64,000 nucleotides of DNA from Paulownia fortunei (taxonomy: Eukaryota > Streptophyta > Magnoliopsida > Lamiales > Paulowniaceae): contig CM033119.1 in NCBI GenBank assembly GCA_019321725.1, forward strand, positions 18,178,694 to 18,242,693, given 5' to 3'. The notes below the pieces were generated by a model. It did no database searches, was not told the DNA's origin, and saw only the letters and a list, made by a program, of their open reading frames with translations. Below are positions 53,801 through 64,000 of the stretch, piece after piece. Numbering within the stretch: position 1 is the stretch's first letter; every line of letters begins with the position of its first letter. The translations under genes and the position numbers were made by a program.

Positions 53801-53945
53801 CTTAGTAAAGTTTAATTATTCGAATGGACAGGCAGGAGCAGAAGAGTTGCAAAGAGTCCTTGTTTGAATTGTTAGTAGGTGGATACTTATTGCTAATAAA
53901 AAGTACAGTGTTTCAGTGTGTGCTGCCCCACAAACCAACTTGTTT
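50865..53945. other. Divergent intergenic region and 5' leader introns of the At1g76660-like gene
   Basis: Contains a tandem duplication at 51101-51285 with an AT microsatellite (about 51176-51198), AT-rich DNA to about 52,740, then a pyrimidine-rich stretch that looks like a promoter and leader. A probable untranslated first exon ends near 52999 (TTAGTTCAG before GTACTGC), so the gene probably has a leader intron of about 0.8-0.9 kb. No other gene is supported. Confidence 0.5.
51101..51285. repeat. ~98-bp tandem duplication with an AT microsatellite between copies
   Basis: Two blocks share TAATTTTG-(G/A)-TT-GGA, TTAATGCCTAATTTGCATAC, TTTTGGTTAA and GAGGTCATA words, at about 51101-51175 and 51199-51285, separated by an AT repeat. 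Confidence 0.7.
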
Positions 53946-56900
53946 ATGGGGTCGGAGCAGAATAGATTTCTGCAGCCACAGCAAGCACCTGCACCTCGGG
54001 TATATTGCTTTATGAATCTAAGCGTTTCTTCATTTCCCATGTAATCAATTGCATGCTTGGGGGAAAGATATACACTTATGGTCCCCTCTTGATGAAACAT
54101 TTGTTGTCATGAGCATAGGCATATTAGATCTTAGAAGCTGTCTGGAGTCACATATACATTTTGTCTTCTTGATGTTAGTGGCAGAGTTCGTCACTGGTAT
54201 GGTCTTTTGTTATTCAAGATACTATAGAATTGTACATGATTTATTAATTTACTTTTGGAGTGGTTTCCCTCTATTTCCCAATTCCCATATAATGACGTAC
54301 TTGTGACTCCAATGTGAGAGAGAGAGAGAGAATTGTTCTCAGTCAACTCAAGTAAATTCATTGAATATAATATAAGAATTGACTCTTGCAAGCATTTAAC
54401 TACAAAGTTCTTTTGCCTTATTGGTTTCCTGACTTTATCATCTGTAATTTCTCTAAGATAATTACATGAGTGGGCCCGGTCATAAAAATCCAGTTGATGG
54501 GATGGTTAAAATTCATCTTACATCCTTTGCTATGTTAGTTAGTGTTATGGTTGAGTAATGCATCTCTCACACTGCCTTTGTAAGATTGAAAGATACAGAG
54601 TCCATCATAAAAGCCTTAAATTATGGATTACATTTCTGTATTCAAAGGTCAACTGCTAATTTATGTCCAATAGGAATCTTTTCTCTGTAAATTTATTTTT
54701 CCGAACTGGCTTTAAAGAATAAACTTGTTGCTTTACTCTGAATTTTAATTTGATATCTCCTGTTAGGAATATGTGGGACAAAAACCTATGAATCTATTCA
54801 ATCTGCAGCTTGATGTGTTTCAGAGTTGTTAAGCTAACAATAGTATTAATAACTGAAAATTAGAAAATTGAATATGGAGTCAGAGTCAGAGAAGGTGCAC
54901 TAAGCTGGACTATGTTGAGGGACAAATTTATGAAGCGGCTACAAGATGTTATACATATAACTTATACATGCATAGTGCTTAAATAAACACATAATCGACT
55001 CTTGTACTTTCAAAGAGCTCAATAAGACGGATGATCCCTTACTTTACCCATGTTTATGTACTATGTGAGAGATATTGAAATAAATGAAAGAGGTGGAAGT
55101 CTTGGTTATCAATAAGAACACTGAGCTCATGGAACTCCCACTCTCACCACTTGTTCTCTTGAAGTGAGAAAACGAAGTCCTAATTGGGTGGACAAAATGC
55201 AGGGTGTCTTGCCTTCTGATTTTGAATCCTTAAGTGTTGCTTAGAATGGGTGGGTTTGGGGTGAAATCCTTTTACAGTAAATTAATAGATGTTTGGAGTG
55301 GTTTACTCCAGTGTCCTGTCAATAACCCTTTATCTTTTGTCTGGGGGATCTTCCATGCTACTTTTCTAAGATGTAGTGTTTGGCTGCACCAGCTCAATTA
55401 GGGGTGAAAGTGGGAGAGGAATAGAATTTGATGTGGAAAAGGAGCCATGGATTATTTGAATTTGATGTGGAAAAGGAGCCAGTTATGATGGCTTATAGAC
55501 TATAATGCAATAAATTGATTAATATGATAACTTTATGATTGTGTTGACACAAATCACCGTTGGTGTGAACCATTTAGAAGTAGGATTTTATTATGGCCTC
55601 TTTTTGTGGCAACATAGCTGCTATATGTAAAAAGTTATGTATCATTTCAAATTACAAGAAACCATAATTTTATGGAAAATGATTAACAAACTTGGGTAAG
55701 ATAATCTTATAACTCAGAAGTTCACATATAACCTTGCTTCCAAAGACACCTATTTTTCGCGGCTGCTTCTTTTCGATTTTTTTGCTTTGATGTTTTAATT
55801 AGGATTCTATATCTGCATATTGTTATTTTGACTTTGATCTAGTTAAGAGCATTTGTTTGTGTGGAGATTGGGGCAAATGGTTTATTTCATTTGCAGCGCA
55901 AGAGGTGGGGAGGTTGTTGGGGCGGACTGTCTTGCTTTAGTAAACAAAAAGGTGGAAAGCGTATTGTGCCTGCATCACGAATTCCTGAAGGCAATGCTGT
56001 TTCAAATCAGGCAAATGGACCTCAAGCTGGTGGATTGCCTAATCAGACTACTGGAATTGCTCCATCTCTTTATGCTCCACCATCTTCACCTGCTTCTTTC
56101 TCGAATTCTGCACTCCCATCTACAGCTCAGTCACCCAGCTGTTTCTTGTCTGCCAATTCTCCTGGAGGTCCTTCGTCTACTATGTATGTCACAGGTCCAT
56201 ATGCCCATGAGACACAACTGGTATCTCCTCCCGTGTTTTCGACTTTCACAACTGAGCCATCCACAGCTCCTTTAACACCTCCACCGGAGTTAGCACATTT
56301 AACTACTCCTTCTTCCCCTGATGTGCCTTATGCTCATTTCCTTTCATCTTCTGCCAATATAAAAAGCACTAATAAGACCAGTTATATTGCTGCAAATGAT
56401 CTTCAAGCAACATATTCACTCTATCCTGGAAGTCCTGCAAGTACTCTCAGATCACCTGTTTCAAGGACGTCTGGTGAGTGTTTATCATCTTCATTTACTG
56501 AAAAGGAGTTTCCCTGTCAATGGAATCCTTCAATTCCATCACAAGAGCCTGCATACACGAAGTCTGAATCAGGCAGGTTTATTGGGCTCCAGGCAGCTGG
56601 TGCCTCCAAGTCACGCCAAGATTCCAATTTCTTCTGTCCAGAGACATTTGCCCAGTTCTACCTGGACCAGTCGTCATTTTCTCATTCTGGTGGTAGATTA
56701 AGTATTTCCAGAGAATCAGATGCTTACTCAAATGGTGGAAATGGTCATCAGAACAGGCAGAGCAAAATTTGTAAACCTGATGCTGAGGAACTAGAAGCTT
56801 ACAGGGCATCCTTTGGGTTCAGTGCTGATGAAATCATCACTACAAATCATTATGTCGAGATATCGGATGTGTTAGAGGACTCCTTTAGCATGACACCTCT

Positions 56901-57644
56901 AACTTCGAATAAGTCTGTTGGAAATGAACATATTTTAACTGCACCATCAAAAGAGGGAGTAGAAACAGGGAAAAGGCGAGAAGATTTTCCTAGTCCACAG
57001 CTCGGTAAAGCAGGACTTTCTCATGCTGAGGGGATGCATTCTGGAGTGCCTGGTTCATATAATATTCTTGAAGGTGAACTATCACTATCACTATCACATT
57101 TATATAATCTCTACTTTATTAAAGATTGTTTGAAGTCTTCTTATAGTGTTCCTCCCATCAAATTGCAATACAATTAATGATCTTTGTCAGAATACTAGCA
57201 AATGCTATCTATATTTTCCACTAATTGAATGCTGAGAAGGTGAGCGAGACGAAATTTGGTAGTAAGAGTTTTATGTTCTCTGATAAAGTCTATTGGAATT
57301 ATTTAGCGTTTGTTCGTTTGTGCTTGATTGAGTCTTGGTAACAAGTATGTGAGCTTGCTTGTTCATCCTTCCTATCTTCCTGTATCCTGCTTCTGCCTCC
57401 TCAAGGCGATAACATTACTTTTTTTCACATCTCAGATCAAGTCCCACAGAAGCGATTTGGAGATGTTTCTGGACGAAGCTTGCCAAGTACCCACATTCTG
57501 AGTGATGATGAGGACATATTCTCTAAGATGGGGGCTCCCAGAATTGGCAGGAAATGTCATTTTGGTTCATCAAATTCTGATGCGGAAATTGAGTACAGGA
57601 GAGGGCGAAGCCTGAGAGAAGAACGCAGCTGGAGAGAAAGCTAA
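53946..57644 (+). CDS. At1g76660-like hydroxyproline-rich glycoprotein-type protein
   Basis: Resembles the Arabidopsis At1g76660 protein, a plant family annotated as hydroxyproline-rich glycoprotein-like and of unknown function. Exons: 53946-53999, 55897-57073 and 57436-57644 (480 codons, 479 aa). Exon 1 gives MGSEQNRFLQPQQAPAPR, as expected for the family. Exon 2 continues RKRWGGCWGGLSCF, KGGKRIVPASRIPEGNA, the Pro/Ser/Thr-rich APPSSPASFSNSALPSTAQS, GPYAHETQLVSPPVFSTFTT, PPELAHLTTPSSPDVPYAHF, SNFFCPETFAQFYLD and EELEAYRASFGFSADEIITT. The last exon ends with an acidic DDEDIF and an Arg-rich YRRGRSLREERSWRES tail. I see no signal peptide, so a secreted wall protein is unlikely despite the name. 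All introns are GT-AG; intron 1 is long (about 1.9 kb) and carries a 34-bp tandem duplication near 55424-55482. Confidence 0.88.
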
Positions 57645-58925
57645 GGCTACTTGGCCTGAAATGAATAGTTATCAGGACATAAAAAAACCACTGCTTGTAT
57701 GTATTTGCAGCTGTTCTGTTGTCTTCCGTTGGGGGTTTTCTTGGCGAATGATCTAACGTTTGATCCAACCCTCATTTGACCTTCCTTTTGTGTGCCCGAG
57801 TGTCTGTCAAATACTATTTCTTGAAGAATTCTGCCTGTGGATCTCCTGAGTCAATGACTAGAACTTGATATGGATCACTTGAAGCAAAAATAGAATATGG
57901 AACTTTTTTGTATGTAAATGCTTAGTATATGCATGGGTTTAAAATGCTAGTGGATTTCAACCTTGTTTGATTGTGTGATGCCTACTGAGATCATTTCCAA
58001 AGAGTTTCCCTTTGTTGTGGAATGTATTCATTACTAGAATTCTTTATGCTTCTTCTTGAGTAAATTGATTATGTTATCATTACATTATGATTATCAATCA
58101 TTGACAATTATAGTAATTATTGATCAGTATTTAATAAATAATAATATATAGTTAAGTATCAATTACTATGAAACAAAACCTTATAATTTTGGCACTTGAG
58201 CAGTATTCTTTCTGCTTTCTTGCCTTGTTATGGTACAAAGTTCTTGGTTAATTTTAGCCCTTAATTCTTAAGCAATCACAGTAGGGGAAATTAACTAAAC
58301 CCTCTTGAATTTGAACTCACTTTTGTTCACTTTACCCTTGAAACCTTCATTTTACCCCTTGAGGTTAACAATTAATGATGTGAGGAATTGACTTTATTTA
58401 ATGAAATCTAAGTTTAGGGGTCAGCATAATTGATTACCAATAAACACAAAAAAGAAAAAAAAAATAGTTAAGTAAATCCAAGTACCAATTGAGAAAAAGG
58501 ATGAACAGATAAAAACTTAGTAATATTAGCACAAATACAAAAAGAAAATGAAAACAAGAAAAAGAAAGGATTGTTTTTTGTCCATATCAATATGATTTGT
58601 TTTTTGTAATAAGAAAACTTGTGTCGAATTATAATTGATTTACACTTCACATGAGATATATATATATATATATATACTTAGTTGGTCGGCTGAGGATTTG
58701 GATTAATTTTTTTCAAGACACGTTATGTTTGTAATATTGAATTTAATTAAATCGAGATAAGTGAGTATTCTTTTTTATTCAGTTTAATTTTAATTTAGAT
58801 ACTCAATTGGTCATTGTCCGATGATGTTCTTCGGAGAACTTAACCTCGAAAACCAATTTTAATTTAAAAATTATTACAAATTTTGTTGTTTGATAAAACT
58901 TAACCTGGAAATAAGAATTTGTGAG

Positions 58926-58959
<34 letters not shown>

Positions 58960-59211
58960 TGTGTGTGTGTGTGTGTGTGTGTATAATTTGGATCCGGATC
59001 TTGGAAAGCTTTACATTTGCCCTTGGGTTGCAACATTAACTATCGGCCCAATTCTAAACACACTTTGAAACATCAAGGCCATTAAAGTAATCAAGTCCAA
59101 TAGCCCATTTTGATGATGAACACCTGATAAATACATTGATTCCTGAGAGGGTTTCTTTTCCTTTTTACTCCTGATTCTCTTCTCCCCTTGTTCTTGCTTA
59201 CAATCTACAAA
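57645..59211. other. Intergenic region with AT/GT compound microsatellite
   Basis: Contains the 3' flank of the preceding gene, AT-rich DNA, an AT repeat at about 58656-58676 and a compound AT/GT repeat at about 58926-58983. The latter lies 230-290 bases upstream of the next ATG and so within its probable promoter. No further gene is seen. Confidence 0.6.
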
Positions 59212-59694
59212 ATGCTTCATCGTTCATCTGTTTATCTCCATAAATTAATTTTCAGACACCCTTTTGGAAGATCTTCACAGCCCAAATCTTCGTTTCTAAT
59301 AAGACCTCTCGCGAATCTCTCAAACCAATGCTCTTCATACTGTAATCCCAAGAAACCCCATCATTTTTACGGTCCAAAGAGTATAAATTCGCCGACCCGT
59401 TTCAAGATTTTCCAAGATTTTAGGCAATACACTGTTGAAACTGACAAGGAAGTGGATAAAATTAACCTCAAGTTTGCGGAAGCTAGGGAGGAGATAGAGT
59501 CGGCCATGGAGTCTAAAGAAACTGTGTATTTTAATGAGGAAGCTGAGTGTGCGCGTGCAGCTGTCAGTGAAGTTCTTGAAATGTATCAAGGGCTGTTGGG
59601 GAAGCTACCGGAGAGCGAGAGGGCGGCGATACAGAGGGCCATGGGGCTCAAGATTGAGCAGTTGAAGGCTGAGCTTGAACAGTTGAATGAGTAG
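59212..59694 (+). CDS. Small mitochondrial-targeted coiled-coil protein, function unknown
   Basis: A single exon of 161 codons (160 aa) starting MLHRSSVYLHKLIFRHPFGR. The first ~70 residues are rich in Arg, Ser and His with almost no acidic residues, as in a mitochondrial presequence, and contain RQYTVETDKE near the likely cleavage region. The rest is strongly helical and charged: KFAEAREEIESAMESKETVY, EEAECARAAVSEVLEMYQGL, LPESERAAIQRAMGLKIEQL and a KAELEQLNE end, which should form a short coiled coil. I believe similar uncharacterised plant proteins exist but cannot name the family. An in-frame TTG lies upstream; the ATG at 59212 is the natural start. The uninterrupted, biased frame supports a real gene. 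Confidence 0.75.
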   Translation: MLHRSSVYLHKLIFRHPFGRSSQPKSSFLIRPLANLSNQCSSYCNPKKPHHFYGPKSINSPTRFKIFQDFRQYTVETDKEVDKINLKFAEAREEIESAMESKETVYFNEEAECARAAVSEVLEMYQGLLGKLPESERAAIQRAMGLKIEQLKAELEQLNE

Positions 59695-60499
59695 TGAGTT
59701 TCGGAATTTATTTTTCATTAATTTCCTAAATGATTAGTATCCTGGGTTGTTAGGAGCTAGTTTGCTACTGTGTGGGTCGATTATTTAAATTTTGTGGCGG
59801 TATCAAACTTTGGTATTGAGCACAGAATAATTAAATAATGGAGTCAGTAATGTGGTATTGTTAATCATCAAGATAGTTAATTGTCACTGTGATAGTGATA
59901 GTTTGATAAACTTCTTTGAATTACTGTTTACAAATGTGAAGTACTTTGATGGCATACCGTAACTTTTTACTAGTAGTGGAGTACAGCTGTTGCCTACGGC
60001 ACCTCAAGCTGCCAAGGTCTCCTTTTATTCTTATCCTGTATGCGGTGAAGTGAACTTCATTTGGCTCCTTTTATTTTCTTAACTTTTTGGTGTTTTTGTT
60101 CTCTATTCCTAACTCTGTTGCCAAGGAGCTGGAGAAGTTACAGTGGGATTCTCGTGGGAGGGAAGGGATGAAAAAGAGTTAGTGAAAATGCTGCCAAACT
60201 AGGAGAGTTGGGAGGTAAGCACTCTGGGTGCTGTTAACCCAGCCCTGTGCAGTAAATGGCCATGGATTTTACCATTGAATGAGGAATACTTTGGACAAGG
60301 ATCACTCTATTTAATTATCGGAGGGAGAGAGATGATTGAAATGTGGTAGGTGTTGAGAACCTTATGGTTGTGGCTTATGGAGAGGCAAAACGAAAGATAG
60401 GATAAGTTCTGAAATTTGCTGTTGGAAAGGGTCTGAGAATCGGGTCTTTTAGGATGCATTTGTTAAACCGTGACTTGGAAACTTTTCTTTTTCTTTTTT

Positions 60500-62060
60500 C
60501 CTTCTTTTGGTGTTTTTGAAAGGGGTTTAGAAAAGCATGATTTATTTAAGTTCCATTCTTATAATTATATCTGGAACTTGGAACTTGAAAATGTATTTGG
60601 ATAAAATGTTGTATTCCAAATAAATTATATTGTGCATGGGAGTGCACTGATTTTCATCAATCAAGATAATCATGCCATTTCATTGAAGTTCATACATTTC
60701 CGACAATTTTTCTATTTAATTCTTGTCCTCCTCCACCTCTCTTCCCTAATTAGATTTTGTTTGAGTGACTGCCTTTGATAAATAGCCCATGGTTTTTAGA
60801 GTTGCTTTTTGTTTTCAAAAACACATATTTGTGCCTATGTGGGCCCTTTATGTTGAATTTTGGTGAAGTTGTTTGGTTTGTTTTGTTTTGAAAATCCTAG
60901 TTCAAAATAAGGTGAAACTCTTGAGATTGTTCAAAGGTGCTTTCTAGAATGATTTCCCAAACCATGTGATCCTCTACAACTAAATCTATCAAGAACAGAA
61001 AAAAAAGGTAGAAATGAATAATTGTCTCCTTATTCACTCCAATTCTCTCCATTGTCGCAAGCCACCACCCACCACAGTAGTTGTGCCACCCATCTTCCAG
61101 CCACTTGTCCAGTAGCTCCTATAACCATCACAACCTCCAATGTCAAACCCTATATCCTCCCCTCCTCCTGATCCCTTTGCAACCATCCTTCCAGTATTCG
61201 CTGTCTAAAATATTATCAAAATATTTTCTAACTTGTTCTCATCCCTCTACCTCTCGCTTAAATCGCCACCATTACCCCTATATCTGCTTTTCTGCATGTC
61301 GTTTGTCAAAGGCAATATGGACCAACTTGTCACTGCCCTTCCATCATCACCCAAACAAAGCCCCCCTCGTTGCTACCCTTCACCGCCCCTCCATTTCTTG
61401 TGAGAAGAGCTTCCCACAACCGCTGTCATAGTTATCACCTCCACTGCACTCGATGAGTGCTTCTTAAAATGAAAGTTCCTTAATCGTCTCCCCAACTATT
61501 GCTACCATCTTTTCGTCACTCACTAGATATCTTCTTTGCCGCCATGAAAAATTTCAAAGCCAGATTTCTGTTGGTGCAGCCATCAACCCTAAGATCCAGA
61601 ACCTGAAACACAAAACATCCTCCATCCCCCTCCCTCCTCCTCTTGTCTCTATTCCAGTTTGTTGCTACTGCCCAACCCTCAGCCTTGCTTTCTAAGATGT
61701 TGCTAGTCTTGGACACACAGGCACTCCTCACATCTATTTCTCATCCCTAAGCACTTGAATGAAATCTAAGAACTTTCTGGAGAGAGATGAAGGAAGACAA
61801 TTAATAAAATCTAAAACATTTTTTAGAAACTTTTGGATATTGACTTAATGAATTTGAATGGCATAATTATCTAATTATCCTGATTGAGATGGTTGGCTTT
61901 GCTCTTCACAGGCTTACTGTAATTTGTTCGAATTCGAATTGCATTACAAAATATTCCATTCAAATGCATTTTCAAGTTCCAGACACAATTTTGATTGGGA
62001 CCCAACACTAAATCATACTTTTAGAATTAAAAAGACCCTTTTGAAAACATACAGAGAACA
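60500..62060. mobile_element. Element with long (~250-bp) imperfect terminal inverted repeats
   Basis: The left arm (about 60505-60770) matches the reverse complement of the right arm (about 61745-62055). Matching words, in order, are TGTTTT-AAAGGG, GTATGATTTA-like, CTGGAACTTGAAAATG, ATGCCATT-AA-TTCAT and TTTAATTCTTGTC-TCC-CTCTCT. The interior (about 61020-61740) is C-rich and GC-richer than the flanks, with no transposase motif. Long inverted repeats around foreign-looking DNA fit a non-autonomous Mutator-like or foldback element. I could not define the target-site duplication. Confidence 0.6.
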
Positions 62061-62834
62061 GAACATAAAATGATGGGCTTACTCTTTCAATTGTGGCAGT
62101 TGTTTTATCTATTTAATTCTACTTCTGTTAAGCCCTTCTATTTCGGAATTATGATATTTGTCAGTGTATTGAGTACTCCTAGGTTATGCTAAGTGTTCGT
62201 CTGCCACTAAAATGTAAGTGCATTATGGATGAGTTGATACTATTCCAAACTAATTCAAAAGCTTGCCACCCTCTGTGGCATGTGGTCTATGTGGAGTAGA
62301 ACAATGGGGTGGTATTTGAGGAATTAATTCATGCAAATTTTCAGCTTAAGAATTGCTTATGTTTTGTACCTGTTCTTTCAAAGCTTTTCTTATTTCAAAT
62401 CTTGGTTAGACTTTGTTGATGTGGTTCTTGTCTACTGCAAATTAACATTATCAAAATCATTTATATATCCAAAACAAAATTATATGCTAAATTAAAATAT
62501 TTACTTTCATGCTGAATTACATAAATGACCATTTTCTCTCAACTCAGTGAAATTTACTTGCTCTTAATTATGGACTTTGTTTTAGTGATTTCATTAAAAA
62601 TCCTGGAAAACTACTTATCTTCAACATGTACACATTTCTGTACATATTTGATAAAATATTGCAAGTATTAATAATGATAAAAGAAACTTTCTGAGAACTG
62701 ACATTTTGACATTTCGACTATCAGTTAACTTTGGTGTGGATTTCTCGTGTTTTTAGTAAAGATGGAGATATTGCCATGTGGAGATGTTGCCAGAGCAACA
62801 TTTATAGTGATTAGTTGTAATGCATGGTAATGTT

Positions 62835-62930
62835 GGGGGTAGAGGGAGAAAGGGGCTGGGGCGGGGAGGTTGGGGTGGGGAGAGGGGCAGGGTTGGGGTG
62901 GAGGCTGACGGGAGAAGGGAGGGGGAGTGG
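62835..62930 (+). other. G-rich tract with G-quadruplex potential
   Basis: Many G runs of 3-5 with short loops, including GGGGCTGGGGCGGGG then GGGGTGGGG. The tract stands out sharply in AT-rich DNA. The opposite strand gives an artefactual Pro/Ser-rich open frame. Confidence 0.7.
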
Positions 62931-63178
62931 TGAGCTGGTACTGATAAGTTATTTTTCTTTTTCGAATGAAGATTGATTATTTGTTTCTTTGAAAACATTA
63001 ATAAATAGGTAGGATTTTATCTTTTTATCCCTGAAATTCTCAAATTTTTGGGTATCCATCTGTATGAATTACAGGATTTTGCCTGAGCTTCTATGAGGTA
63101 ATTGGAAACAGATCTTAGAGTGTCTTATTTGTTGAGGAATAATCAGCTAAACATATGTAAGAAAATTCTTATTTTACA

Positions 63179-63340
63179 CTAGGAAAAGGGGAGAGCAACT
63201 CCTATTGGGATTTCAGCAATTAGAGCAGCTGCTGTGATATATCGACCGAAAATGCATTTGACTGGAATGTAAACTATAAATGCCATCAGTTTGAAACTAA
63301 AAGCAAGCAGAATTATTCTTCTGTCTGGTGAGTACCAAAA
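63179..63340 (-). CDS. Possible 3'-terminal exon of an unidentified membrane protein
   Basis: The minus strand after an acceptor-like CTAAAACAG (about 63349-63341) reads FWYSPDRRIILLAFSFKLMA then a hydrophobic IVYIPVKCIF, ITAAALIAEI and a PIGVALPFS end before TAG. The composition suggests one or two membrane helices and is more protein-like than its surroundings. No upstream exons were recognised between here and 64000, so any gene would have to start beyond the window. It may be a chance open frame or a gene fragment. Confidence 0.25.
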   Translation of the reverse strand, partial: FWYSPDRRIILLAFSFKLMAFIVYIPVKCIFGRYITAAALIAEIPIGVALPFS

Positions 63341-63724
63341 CTGTTTTAGCTCACTGATCATGTTTGTATTTATGGAGAGAACAAGAAGGTTCAGTTATCA
63401 CTTTTGCAGAAAAAACCAAGGGAAATTTTACCTTTATTCTCTTGTAATTGGTTTTTAACACAAATAGCATAAAACTAATTGCATAAAATAGCTAACATAT
63501 CATGAATAAACATTCAAATGGGAAGTTTAAGTTGTTTGAATTCAATGGCATAATCATATCAGGGCTGAACTAAGGTATGACAGATATAGATCATCATTCC
63601 TGAAAGTAATAAATATGATTTATGCTAGCAGCTGATTGATCTTTGATATGCTTAATAGTAAAGGATCCACCCGAAGCTACTGCTTGTGGGTGTAAAGCTT
63701 GATTTTTTTTATGTTATATCCGGT

Positions 63725-63849
63725 GATGTACATTAAGTTGTTAGTATCAATATATTTTGATATTGATAATATAATCACTTTTGTGATGTCCATGTATTTA
63801 ATAAATATTGGCGTCAAAATATGTGGATGCTAACAACTTAATGTGCATC
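63725..63849. mobile_element. 125-bp MITE with 24-bp terminal inverted repeats
   Basis: GATGTACATTAAGTTGTTAG at the left and the reverse complement of CTAACAACTTAATGTGCATC at the right differ at only one of these 20 positions; extended to 24 bases, 22 match. The AT-rich interior has no open frame. The size and structure are those of a miniature inverted-repeat element. The target-site duplication is not clear. Confidence 0.75.
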
Positions 63850-64000
63850 GCTTAGTGCAGCATAGAATATGTACAATAGAAACATTCAGCTGGAATCTTA
63901 GAACTCAATGGTCTTGTATCTAATACTTGTGTGTGTAAAAGAAGCACAATATCTCATAATAATCTCTACATCAACTAAGTGGATGTTTTTGTGTATTTTC

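Larger units (their letters stand above)
59695..64000. other. Right-hand intergenic region rich in mobile-element structure
   Basis: After the 3' flank of the small mitochondrial gene come a long-inverted-repeat element (about 60500-62060), a G-rich tract (62835-62930), a possible minus-strand terminal exon (63179-63340) and a MITE (63725-63849). No complete gene is supported. Confidence 0.55.

Noticed and set aside
55853..56701. Leu/His-rich open frames overlapping the At1g76660-like exon 2
   Set aside because: They are alternate-frame shadows; the frame starting RKRWGGCWGG has conserved family words.
60120..60185. A short exon-like stretch reading LEKLQWDSRGREGMKKS before a stop
   Set aside because: No splice donor or partner exon keeps it in frame with the mitochondrial protein, which already has its own stop at 59694.
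61081..61431. 116-codon His/Ser/Pro-rich open frame
   Set aside because: It lies inside the inverted-repeat element, is low-complexity C-rich DNA and has no recognisable domain.
62753..62998. Pro/Ser-rich minus-strand open frame
   Set aside because: It is the complement of the G-rich tract, with repetitive composition and no start context or homology.

Overview
This window is nuclear DNA of a flowering plant, almost certainly a eudicot. The genes are split by U-rich GT-AG introns. Intergenic DNA is very AT-rich and full of microsatellites and small non-autonomous transposons. Every recognisable protein is a plant family member. An asterid such as a Lamiales species is a guess only. No organelle, bacterial or viral genome segment and no CRISPR array was seen.

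Layout. 1-361 (-): first exon of an unidentified Ser/Asn-rich protein that runs off the left edge. 475-11,900: gene-poor, AT-rich DNA with tandem repeats, including four copies of a 338-bp unit at 8967-10303. 12,060-15,779 (+): RAB7/RABG3 small GTPase in seven exons, one intron with minor-spliceosome (U12) signals. 17,712-25,105 (+): DUF1475 membrane protein in eight exons made of two internal repeats. 25,106-29,879: AT-rich, with a diverged ~1-kb direct duplication. 29,880-34,051 (+): mitochondrial ATP synthase 24-kDa (FAd) subunit gene, otherwise complete but with two in-frame stop codons; SINEs lie in its second intron and just downstream. 37,971-38,624 (+): short intronless PRP3-like gene. 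38,625-43,650: AT-rich spacer. 44,264-48,598 (+): cytoplasmic poly(A)-binding protein in seven exons with a clear TATA box and ACGT-element cluster. 49,488-50,791 (-): plant MRNIP-like protein, convergent with PABP, with a GC-AG first intron and an upstream E2F-type site. 53,946-57,644 (+): At1g76660-like hydroxyproline-rich-type protein, divergent from MRNIP. 59,212-59,694 (+): small mitochondrial-targeted coiled-coil protein. 59,695-64,000: a ~1.55-kb element with long inverted repeats, a G-rich tract, a 125-bp MITE and a possible terminal exon on the minus strand.

The genes are independent housekeeping loci (vesicle traffic, respiration, RNA splicing and translation, DNA repair) and do not form a pathway or cluster. 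I found no convincing wholly new system. The most distinctive observations are the doubly interrupted ATP synthase gene (both stops explicable as C-to-T changes), the exon-for-exon duplication inside the DUF1475 gene, the U12-type intron in RAB7, and the GC-AG intron plus E2F site of the MRNIP-like gene. All exon borders were read by eye from splice signals and remembered family sequences; no alignment or database search was run.
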